From Pseudomonadota bacterium (GTDB lineage Bacteria; Pseudomonadota; Gammaproteobacteria; Pseudomonadales; Azotimanducaceae): a DNA stretch of 6,506 nt. The position numbers were made by a program, and so were the translations under genes. Under the pieces are notes generated by a model, which did no database searches, was not told the origin of the DNA, and saw nothing but the letters and a program-made list of their open reading frames with translations. The stretch lies in assembly GCA_009936895.1 (NCBI GenBank), contig JAACDS010000182.1, positions 1 through 6,506 of the forward strand, given 5' to 3'. Positions 1 through 5,415 of this stretch are shown here, in pieces (the stretch's first letter is position 1; every line of letters starts with the position of its first letter).

Positions 1-363
1 ACGAATAGCGCAGGTAGCCTCCTCAAGCTCAATCCCTGCCGCCAGTGCGCGCTCACAGGCAGTCAACGCGTCACCCGAGAGTTGGGCCTTTGGCTCCACG
101 GCGATCAGCTGCACGGCAATACCCAGCTGCCGTGCCAACATCCCGACCAAATACCCGTCACCGGCGTTGTTTCCCTTGCCGCACAGAATCGTCAGCGACG
201 TCAGCTCCGAACGCAGCGACATGAGACTTTCCAAGGCAAAATGGGCCGCACGCTCCATCAGCGTCTGGCCACTTAGGCCTAGGCCGCCGTCAGCCACCGA
301 CTTCATCGCTCGAATGTCTATGTCGCGACAAGCAGCCGCTGAGTAAAGTTTAAGATCGTTCAT
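1..363 (-). CDS. nnr: NAD(P)H-hydrate epimerase/dehydratase, N-terminal part (cut by window edge)
   Basis: I translated this frame by hand on the minus strand. It is open for 121 codons from an ATG at 363-361 to the left edge, so only the N-terminal YjeF_N (epimerase) domain is visible. Seen: a start MNDLKLYSAAACRDIDIRAM, a helix with TLMERAA near residue 34, and the glycine-rich nucleotide-binding loop CGKGNNAGDGY at residues 61-71, the family signature (usually CGxGNNGGDG). The start is supported by an AAGGAAG Shine-Dalgarno (368-374), its AGGA core six bases from the ATG. Known of the family: the epimerase domain interconverts the R and S forms of damaged, hydrated NAD(P)H, and bacterial Nnr is usually fused to a C-terminal ADP/ATP-dependent dehydratase, which here would lie outside the window. 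Divergent from queG, as in E. coli, where tsaE, amiB, mutL and miaA follow nnr. The identity is secure; the C-terminal domain is inferred. Confidence 0.93.
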   Translation of the reverse strand, partial: MNDLKLYSAAACRDIDIRAMKSVADGGLGLSGQTLMERAAHFALESLMSLRSELTSLTILCGKGNNAGDGYLVGMLARQLGIAVQLIAVEPKAQLSGDALTACERALAAGIELEEATCAIR

Positions 364-391
364 CAAGCTTCCTTCGTCCTGTGTGACTTAG

Positions 392-412
392 GACCCGCCT
401 TCGGCCGGGATC
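392..412 (+). other. UUCG-capped hairpin in the nnr/queG spacer
   Basis: On the plus strand CCCGCC (394-399), TTCG (400-403) and GCCGGG (404-409) fold into a stem with one C-C mismatch, closed as C(UUCG)G, an unusually stable tetraloop. GA (392-393) can pair with TC (411-412) around a bulged A410. No T-tract follows, so it is not an intrinsic terminator for plus-strand reading. It ends two bases before the first ATG of the queG frame and contains the only GGGA available as a Shine-Dalgarno for that ATG. If transcripts begin upstream, it could hide that site. The fold is by eye; a role is inference. Confidence 0.35.
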
Positions 413-414
413 GA

Positions 415-1572
415 ATGTTGCGCCTTGGAATTCAGTATACTGACATGCCAGCCCCGGATGACGAGTGCATTATTAACATCTCCGACGATTCAGCAGATGA
501 TCCCATTGGGTGGGACCCTCAGGAGGTTAAGGCTCGCATCCTAAAGAAGGGAGCGGCCCTTGGCTTCGATAAGTTAGCCGTTACGGACACGGACCTGTCC
601 GATCAGGAACCCCATGTTCTGGCATGGCTGGCCGATGGCTTCGCGGGAGAAATGTCCTATCTAAAGCGCCACGTGGAGAAGCGGCTTCGTCCAGCGCTGC
701 TGGAACAAAACACCTGTCGAATCATTACCGCGCGCATGCAATATCTGCCGGCAGACACTCAGCCCGTAGAGGTGCTGGAAAACAGCGACCAGGCGTACAT
801 TTCTCGCTACGCCTTGGGTCGCGATTACCACAAGGTTCTGCGCCGACGATTGGCCAAACTCGCTGAGCAGATCAACATCACGCTGGCCGCCTCGGAACCG
901 CCCTTCGCATTCCGGGCATTCACCGACTCGGCACCGGTGCTGGAAAAAGCGCTAGGTGAAAAGTCGGGGCTCGGCTGGATCGGCAAACACACGCTGTTAC
1001 TCGACAAAGAAGCCGGCTCTTGGTTTTTTCTGGGCGAAATTTACACCAACGCACCGCTGCCAGTGGACGATGCGGTAGCGGAGGATGCCTGCGGAAAATG
1101 CAGTGCCTGTATGACGGTGTGTCCAACCGACGCCATCCTATCGCCTCGGCGGCTTGATGCTCGGCGCTGTATTTCCTATCTCACCATCGAACATCGCTCG
1201 GCCATCCCGGTGGAGTTCCGCAAAGCCATTGGCAACCGGATTTACGGCTGCGATGACTGCCAGTTATTTTGTCCTTGGAATCGAGAAGCACCAGCCACGG
1301 CGGAGGCGGATTTTGCGGTCAGACACGGCCTCGATAAGCCACGCTTGATCGATCTATTTCTGTTGACCGAGCTTGAGTTTTTAGCGCTTACCGAGGGTTC
1401 TGCCATGCGGCGAATCGGCTACCCCCAGTGGCAGCGTAACTTAGCCATCGGTCTGGGTAATGGCGAAGGTGGTGAAGAGGTGGTGCACGCCCTTGAACAG
1501 GCTTTAGGGAAAGTGAACGACATGGTGGACGAACATATTCAATGGGCGCTGGATCAGCTCACATCACCCTGA
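415..1572 (+). CDS. queG: Epoxyqueuosine reductase QueG (tRNA modification)
   Basis: QueG reduces epoxyqueuosine to queuosine at the tRNA wobble position using cobalamin and two [4Fe-4S] clusters in the cytosol. Seen in the 385-residue frame: LAVTDTDLS near residue 53; SRYALGRDYHK near 129; FTDSAPVLEKAL, whose Asp171 matches the conserved catalytic Asp; GLGWIGKH; then ferredoxin-type cysteines C226, C229, C232, C236, with C252 in RRCISYLTIE and C279, C282, C286 in GCDDCQLFCPWNR; and GSAMRRIGYPQWQRN near the C-terminus. The start is uncertain: from the first ATG (415) there are about 28 residues more than E. coli QueG at the N-terminus, and from ATG 445 about 18 more. Neither has a convincing Shine-Dalgarno, and the extension is acidic. 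The C-terminus is about 30 residues shorter than E. coli QueG, ending after DEHIQWALDQ. Divergent from nnr; its last 19 bases overlap the end of orn. Confidence 0.96.
   Translation: MLRLGIQYTDMPAPDDECIINISDDSADDPIGWDPQEVKARILKKGAALGFDKLAVTDTDLSDQEPHVLAWLADGFAGEMSYLKRHVEKRLRPALLEQNTCRIITARMQYLPADTQPVEVLENSDQAYISRYALGRDYHKVLRRRLAKLAEQINITLAASEPPFAFRAFTDSAPVLEKALGEKSGLGWIGKHTLLLDKEAGSWFFLGEIYTNAPLPVDDAVAEDACGKCSACMTVCPTDAILSPRRLDARRCISYLTIEHRSAIPVEFRKAIGNRIYGCDDCQLFCPWNREAPATAEADFAVRHGLDKPRLIDLFLLTELEFLALTEGSAMRRIGYPQWQRNLAIGLGNGEGGEEVVHALEQALGKVNDMVDEHIQWALDQLTSP
432..443. promoter_or_regulatory. 12-base perfect palindrome with TATACT on both strands
   Basis: TCAGTATACTGA is its own reverse complement. 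It contains a -10-like TATACT on the plus strand (436-441) and on the minus strand (440-435). On the minus strand a partial -35 TCGTCA (464-459) sits 18 bases upstream, which would suit an nnr promoter with a leader of about 65 bases. On the plus strand no good -35 is seen. It lies inside the queG frame if ATG 415 is the start. It could be a promoter element, an operator half, or chance; only the palindrome itself is certain. Confidence 0.3.
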
Positions 1573-2102
1573 ACGAACAAATGGGTTCTGTAATAGCGCA
1601 GCTCTTCAATCGACTCACGAATGTCCGCCAACGCCGTATGCTGATTGGTTTTGACCGCACCTGCTGCTATGTCTGGATGCCAACGCTTTGCCAATTCTTT
1701 GATGCTGCTGACATCGACCATACGGTAGTGAAGATAGCTCTCTAGAGAAGGCATGTAGCGCGACAAAAAACGTCGATCCTGCCAGATGGTGTTGCCACAC
1801 AAAGGCGCTGCGCCGGCTTCCACATGCCCTTCCACAAAAGCCAAAGTCAACGCTTCGGCCTCGGTTTCAGAGACCCCCTCAAACGCAATACGCTCCAATA
1901 GCCCGGACGCACTGTGGTGGGTTTGATTCCACTCGTCCATACCATCGAGCAGAGATTGGGGCTGGCTGATGGCCAATACCGGGCCTTCGGCGACAACGTT
2001 CAAATCGCTGTCGGTAACGATTGTTGCCATCTCGATAATACGGTCATGCGATGGATCCAACCCGGTCATTTCCAAATCGATCCAAACCAAATGGGAACTC
2101 AC
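1554..2102 (-). CDS. orn: Oligoribonuclease (DEDDh 3'-5' exoribonuclease)
   Basis: Orn degrades two- to five-base RNA fragments to mononucleotides, finishing mRNA decay and, in many gammaproteobacteria, clearing the pGpG left from cyclic-di-GMP breakdown. The 182-residue protein is the usual length and shows the whole DEDDh site: D9 and E11 in VWIDLEMTGLDP, D109 in CGNTIWQDRRFL, and H155 with D160 in QHTALADIRES. The FLSRYMPSLESYLHYRMVDV stretch (residues 112-131) is typical. The start codon is GTG at 2102-2100: a stop (TGA) lies immediately upstream in frame, and the next in-frame ATG is M12, beyond the first two catalytic residues, so GTG is forced. A strong AAGGAG lies six bases ahead. Convergent with queG (19-base overlap) and divergent from the rhodanese gene. 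In E. coli and Pseudomonas rsgA is nearby, but not here. Confidence 0.97.
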   Translation of the reverse strand: MSSHLVWIDLEMTGLDPSHDRIIEMATIVTDSDLNVVAEGPVLAISQPQSLLDGMDEWNQTHHSASGLLERIAFEGVSETEAEALTLAFVEGHVEAGAAPLCGNTIWQDRRFLSRYMPSLESYLHYRMVDVSSIKELAKRWHPDIAAGAVKTNQHTALADIRESIEELRYYRTHLFVQGDVS

Positions 2103-2189
2103 TCATTTCTCCTTTTGAAAGAGACCGTTTGCGTATTCACGGTGCTCTGACCCTAATCTTTCAGCTATGCTTTGTTTACAACCTTAGCT
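2103..2189. promoter_or_regulatory. Divergent spacer between orn and the rhodanese gene, presumed promoters
   Basis: About 100 bases separate the orn and rhodanese start codons, so promoters for both are expected here. Only weak candidates are visible: for the plus strand TATGCT (2166-2171) and TAATCT (2154-2159), the latter with a partial TTGCGT at 2129-2134 but a long 19-base spacing; for orn nothing better than fragments. No repeat or regulator site was recognised. Confidence 0.25.
2109..2114 (-). promoter_or_regulatory. Ribosome binding site of orn that decides a GTG start
   Basis: On the minus strand AAGGAG sits six bases before the GTG of orn and only two bases before an out-of-frame ATG (2106-2104). 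The normal spacing favours the GTG. The ATG frame would give 20 codons and then a TGA. Confidence 0.75.
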
Positions 2190-2195
2190 GGGGAG
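2190..2195 (+). promoter_or_regulatory. Ribosome binding site that sets the rhodanese start at GTG 2202
   Basis: GGGGAG lies six bases before GTG 2202, ideal spacing. The same frame could open ten codons earlier at a TTG (2172), but that codon has no Shine-Dalgarno before it. Confidence 0.7.
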
Positions 2196-2201
2196 CGCCT
2201 T

Positions 2202-3032
2202 GTGTACCACCAACATCCGGTAGAAGTTCTTGAATCCGACGTCGTTGCAGATTTACCCGAGGCGAACACCCTGCTGGTGCAGGTCACTTCTCGAGCACTC
2301 TTCGAGCAGGCGCATATTCCAGGAGCCGTTTTGATCGAACCGTCTGAGTTGGTTTGCGGCGTTCCGCCGGCGACGGGCAAGTTACCCGACCTCTCCCAGA
2401 TCGAGGCCACTCTTAGCAGAATTGGTTATCAGCCCGATCAGAGGGTTATCGCCTTTGATGACGAAGGCGGAGGCTGGGCTGGTCGGCTTTGCTGGACACT
2501 GGACGTGATCGGCCACCACGATTGGGCTTATTTAGATGGCGGCCTGCATGCTTGGCATTCCGCCGGGCTGCCGCTGACTCAGGAAGCGGCAGAAACCCAA
2601 CCCAGCCAAGACTTGCAGCTGATAATTGATCGTTCGCCTATCGCAGAGATGGAGGACGTGATGGCGTCTATTGATGACGAGAGCTCTCTGGTCTGGGATG
2701 TGCGCTCTGCAGAAGAATATGCCGGCTTGCGCTCAGGTTCGGCGCGGCGCGGCCATATTCCCGGAGCTGTTAACCTGGACTGGGAACTGCTCAAAGACAG
2801 CAACCGACAGCTCCGATTGGTGGAGAATCTCGATGAAATCGCCGCTTCACTTGGCCTGCTGCAAGCGGCGCAGGTCATCACCCACTGCCAAAGCCATCAC
2901 CGGTCAGGTTTGTCCTATCTTGTTGGCCGTTTGCTGGGTTTGAACATCAAAGCCTTCCATGGGTCTTGGGCGGAATGGGGCAACGACCCGCATACACCGA
3001 TTGAAAATCCTTCCGAGGCCAATTACTCATGA
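2202..3032 (+). CDS. rhdA: Tandem-domain rhodanese (thiosulfate sulfurtransferase, RhdA type)
   Basis: The protein has two rhodanese domains and transfers a sulfane sulfur from a donor such as thiosulfate onto an acceptor through a persulfide on cysteine. With the GTG start it is 276 residues, close to Azotobacter/Pseudomonas RhdA (about 271). The N-terminal, non-catalytic domain (residues about 5-125) carries HIPGAV and the DDEGGGWAGR stretch typical of RhdA. The C-terminal domain (about 145-270) has GHIPGAVNLDWELL, then the active loop THCQSHHRSG with the only catalytic-type cysteine at residue 229, and ends with GSWAEWGNDPHTPIE. The CQxHHR loop is the RhdA form rather than the E. coli SseA form. 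The preferred start is GTG with a strong Shine-Dalgarno, not the upstream TTG at 2172. Its stop overlaps the psd ATG as ATGA, implying one transcript and coupled translation; the same pairing with psd is known in Pseudomonas. The physiological donor and acceptor cannot be told from sequence. Confidence 0.92.
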   Translation: MYHQHPVEVLESDVVADLPEANTLLVQVTSRALFEQAHIPGAVLIEPSELVCGVPPATGKLPDLSQIEATLSRIGYQPDQRVIAFDDEGGGWAGRLCWTLDVIGHHDWAYLDGGLHAWHSAGLPLTQEAAETQPSQDLQLIIDRSPIAEMEDVMASIDDESSLVWDVRSAEEYAGLRSGSARRGHIPGAVNLDWELLKDSNRQLRLVENLDEIAASLGLLQAAQVITHCQSHHRSGLSYLVGRLLGLNIKAFHGSWAEWGNDPHTPIENPSEANYS

Positions 3033-3859
3033 GTCAGTTCTTTCTTGGCCTGCAAAAAGTTCTACCCCAACATGGCCTTTCCCGCCTAGTCGGCTGGCTG
3101 GCCAGCAGCCAAATTCCCCTCATTAGACGCACTTTTATTCATAGCTTTGCGCGGGCCTACGACATTTCGCTCGCCGATGCCGAACGCAAACATCTGGACG
3201 ACTACCAAAGCTTCAACGATTTCTTTACCCGAAGCCTCGCCGCTGGCGCACGGCCCATGCCTGAGCAACCCAACAGACTGGCCTGTCCGGTCGACGGAAC
3301 CGTCAGTCAAAAGGGCAGCATTCAACAGGATCTGCTGATGCAGGCTAAGGGACATCAGTACACTCTGAATTCCTTGGCCGGAGAAACAGGGCGGGGCTTG
3401 AATCACGGCGATTTTTGCACCGTCTATTTGGCACCGAGCAACTACCACCGCATTCACCTGCCCTGCGATGCAAAGCTGGTCGAAACCCGCGCCATCCCCG
3501 GCGCACTGTTCTCAGTCAATGGCGTAACCGAGGCAGGCATCCCAGGATTGTTCTGCCGCAACGAACGTTTGGTCTGCCGCTTTGAAACCGAGTTTGGCCC
3601 CATGCTGCTGGTACTGGTCGGTGCATTGATCGTTGCATCGATTGAAACGGTTTGGTCTGGGCCAGCGTCGCCCTATCGAGAGGAGATTGTGAGCACACAC
3701 GATCAGGACTTTCGGCAGGGCGATGAGATTGGTCGGTTTTTACTGGGCTCTACGGTGATTTGCTGCTTCGCAAAAGACGCGGTGGCGCTAGCGCAGCGGT
3801 TTACTGAGGGAAACACGGTCACCCTCGGTGAGGACATGGGCCAAGTGAACGCCCAATGA
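3029..3859 (+). CDS. psd: Phosphatidylserine decarboxylase proenzyme
   Basis: Psd converts phosphatidylserine to phosphatidylethanolamine on the cytoplasmic face of the inner membrane, the last step in making the main gammaproteobacterial phospholipid. It is made as a proenzyme that cuts itself at LGST, forming a pyruvoyl group from the serine. Seen in 276 residues: FNDFFTRSL near 62; D89 in CPVDGTVSQ; H143 in YHRIHLP; PGALFSVN near 157; ARNER-like CRNER near 176; VGALIVASIETVW near 197; and LLGSTVI with the processing serine at S241. D89, H143 and S241 match the self-processing triad of E. coli Psd (D90, H147, S254). Cleavage would leave a beta chain of 240 residues and an alpha chain of about 36. 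The start codon overlaps the rhodanese stop, with a GAGG ten bases upstream. Nothing required is missing. Convergent with epmA, with a probable terminator after the stop. Confidence 0.97.
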   Translation: MSQFFLGLQKVLPQHGLSRLVGWLASSQIPLIRRTFIHSFARAYDISLADAERKHLDDYQSFNDFFTRSLAAGARPMPEQPNRLACPVDGTVSQKGSIQQDLLMQAKGHQYTLNSLAGETGRGLNHGDFCTVYLAPSNYHRIHLPCDAKLVETRAIPGALFSVNGVTEAGIPGLFCRNERLVCRFETEFGPMLLVLVGALIVASIETVWSGPASPYREEIVSTHDQDFRQGDEIGRFLLGSTVICCFAKDAVALAQRFTEGNTVTLGEDMGQVNAQ

Positions 3860-3868
3860 TCCAAGGCG

Positions 3869-3897
3869 CTTGCGAGCGACAGCTCGCGCAGGTTTTT
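3869..3897 (+). terminator. Probable intrinsic terminator of the rhodanese-psd operon
   Basis: Ten bases after the psd stop, GCGAGC (3872-3877) and GCTCGC (3882-3887) pair perfectly around a GACA loop. The stem can extend by T3871-G3888, T3870-A3890 (C3889 bulged) and C3869-G3891. One base later comes TTTTT (3893-3897). On the minus strand no T-tract follows the stem, so it should not stop epmA transcripts. Confidence 0.6.
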
Positions 3898-3905
3898 CGG
3901 AAGGT

Positions 3906-4748
3906 TCACTGGCCGCGAAAGGTCAGTACCTGATCAAGACCATCAGCACCCAGTGCCAGCATCACCAATCGATCGAAGCCCACGGCAACACCGGCGCAGT
4001 TTGGTAAGCCGGCCTCCAGCGCCTCGAGAAAGGCGTTGTCCGAAGCAACCTCAGGCAGATCGCGCTGACGTCTGCTGTCGTTATCTCTGGCAAAGCGTTC
4101 GCGATGTTCCGCCGGATCCATCAACTCCCAATAGCCATTGGCCAACTCAACACCATCCACCACCAGTTCGAAACGAGCCGCCGTCGCACCATCGGCATTC
4201 AGCCGAGCCAGCGCTGCCTGATCGGCGGGATAGTCCGTAATAAAAAATCGGCCTGGCGACAAACGCTCGCAGGCCTCGGCAAAGGCGAGATCAAGCTCAT
4301 CCCGAGGCCGACCGGCTGCAGGCCCCACTAGATCGATATGGCTTACATGTTGATAGGGTTTCGCGCCTAACAATCGATCCACCAGCTCTGCGACCTCATG
4401 CATCAGCTGCAGATGGTCGAAATCCAAACGATACCATTCGAGCATGGTGAACTCGGGATTGTGCAGCCTGCCCTGCTCGCCGAAGCGAAACGCGGGACCT
4501 AACTGATAACAGCTCGGTGCACCCGCTGCTAATAGGCGTTTGATCTGATATTCAGGCGACGTCTGCAGGTATCCAAAGCCCGGCACTTCAATGCTTTGTA
4601 CATCGGGTTCTGTCACCGTGTGCTCGGCCAGCACTGGGGTTTGAACTTCGAACACACTGCGCTCAGCAAAAAATGCGCGAGCCACACCCAGCAGCTGCGC
4701 GCGCTGCTGAAGCTGCGCCACGGAGGCTGACGGCCGCCAATCGCTCAC
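3906..4748 (-). CDS. epmA: EF-P--(R)-beta-lysine ligase (compact form)
   Basis: EpmA (PoxA/GenX/YjeA) is a class II lysyl-tRNA synthetase paralogue without an anticodon domain. It activates (R)-beta-lysine with ATP and ligates it to Lys34 of EF-P. From the GTG start the protein begins MSDWRPSAS, matching the E. coli start SWQPSAS. Seen: EVQTPVL (motif 1 area, about residue 34); TSPEYQIKRLL (about 63); FRFGEQGRLHNPEFTMLEWYR (motif 2, about 87-107); DGVELANGYWEL (about 198); and GVAVGFDRLVMLALGA (motif 3, about 252-267). It is 280 residues against about 325 in E. coli; the loss is mainly between the helix after motif 2 and FFITDYPA, near residues 130-165. The frame is open 54 codons further upstream into efp, but those codons are a shadow. 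No Shine-Dalgarno precedes the GTG, which lies 31 bases after efp, so coupled translation is likely. Confidence 0.93.
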   Translation of the reverse strand: MSDWRPSASVAQLQQRAQLLGVARAFFAERSVFEVQTPVLAEHTVTEPDVQSIEVPGFGYLQTSPEYQIKRLLAAGAPSCYQLGPAFRFGEQGRLHNPEFTMLEWYRLDFDHLQLMHEVAELVDRLLGAKPYQHVSHIDLVGPAAGRPRDELDLAFAEACERLSPGRFFITDYPADQAALARLNADGATAARFELVVDGVELANGYWELMDPAEHRERFARDNDSRRQRDLPEVASDNAFLEALEAGLPNCAGVAVGFDRLVMLALGADGLDQVLTFRGQ

Positions 4749-4779
4749 TGGGTTTTGGCAGCAGAGTTCGGCGAGCGGC

Positions 4780-5355
4780 TCAGGTTTTCGCTCGAGAGAC
4801 GTATTCACCGGTGCGAGTATCGACCTTGAGCACGTCGCCAATATTGATGAACAGTGGCACGCCTTTGATGGTCGCTCCGGTTGACAGTGTCGCGGGTTTG
4901 GTGCCTCCATTGGCCGTATCGCCCTTCAACCCCGGATCGGTATCCGTGACTTCGAGCTCGACAAAATTCGGCGGCGTCACCGCGATCGGATCATCGTTCC
5001 ACAGCGTTACTTGATACACGTCCTGCTCTTTTAGCCAGTTTTGGCACTCGGCGACCGCCGCTGCCCCGGCGGCAACCTGCTCGTAGCTGTCATCCGTCTT
5101 CATGAAATGCCAAAATTCACCATCGTTGTACAAGTACTCCATGTCCGAATCGATCACGTCTGCCGCTTCAATGCTTTCGCCCGACTTGAACGTGCGTTCC
5201 CAGACACGACCGTTCATGAGGTTTCGCATTTTCACTCGGTTGAAGGCTTGACCCTTTCCTGGCTTCACAAACTCGTTTTCCAAAATGTTGCAGGGATCGC
5301 CGTCCAGCATCACTTTCATGCCGGAACGAAATTCATTGGTAGAATAGGTAGCCAT
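4780..5355 (-). CDS. efp: Translation elongation factor P
   Basis: EF-P binds between the P and E sites of ribosomes stalled at consecutive prolines and promotes peptide bond formation. The 191-residue protein begins MATYSTNEFRSGMKVMLDG and has the usual three beta-barrel domains. The modified loop reads KPGKGQAF with the acceptor lysine at exactly residue 34, the form beta-lysylated by EpmA; an EarP-type factor would have arginine there. Also seen: TFKSGESIEAADV, YLYNDGEFWHFM (about 97-108), VTPPNFVELEVTDTDPGLKGDT, and GEYVSRAKT at the end. The frame continues upstream to 5616, but the extra residues run antisense to epmB and are not protein-like. The Shine-Dalgarno is weak. First gene of a probable efp-epmA operon, divergent from epmB, whose product makes the beta-lysine for this protein. 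Confidence 0.98.
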   Translation of the reverse strand: MATYSTNEFRSGMKVMLDGDPCNILENEFVKPGKGQAFNRVKMRNLMNGRVWERTFKSGESIEAADVIDSDMEYLYNDGEFWHFMKTDDSYEQVAAGAAAVAECQNWLKEQDVYQVTLWNDDPIAVTPPNFVELEVTDTDPGLKGDTANGGTKPATLSTGATIKGVPLFINIGDVLKVDTRTGEYVSRAKT

Positions 5356-5385
5356 AATTTTGCATTCATCCGTTGGTAAGTCGTC

Positions 5386-5415
5386 ATGATAACCCCGAAC
5401 CGAACGCCGTGGCAG
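5386..5415 (-). promoter_or_regulatory. Candidate efp promoter overlapping the start of epmB
   Basis: On the minus strand CTGCCA (5415-5410; four of six match to the -35 consensus), an 18-base spacer and TATCAT (5391-5386; five of six match to the -10) point towards efp. Transcription would begin near 5379, leaving a leader of about 24 bases. The -10 covers the ATG of epmB. Recognised by eye only. Confidence 0.4.

Noticed and set aside
82..276. Plus-strand 64-residue frame at the left edge
   Set aside because: It is antisense to the nnr epimerase domain, whose GNNAGDG loop is clear; the frame has no recognisable protein features.
271..284. Short tandem AGGCCT-like repeat in the nnr region
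   Set aside because: It encodes the Gly-Leu-Gly-Leu stretch of Nnr and is too short to count as a repeat element.
521..527. AGGAGGT as a ribosome binding site within queG
   Set aside because: It encodes Gln-Glu-Val in frame, and no standard start codon lies at a usable distance; kept only as a side note to the queG start question.
3086..3457. 123-residue minus-strand frame inside psd
   Set aside because: It is a shadow of psd, whose catalytic residues and length are complete.
4749..4910. 54-codon upstream extension of the epmA frame overlapping the end of efp
   Set aside because: The residues do not resemble EpmA, they overlap efp in another frame, and the family N-terminus matches the GTG at 4748.
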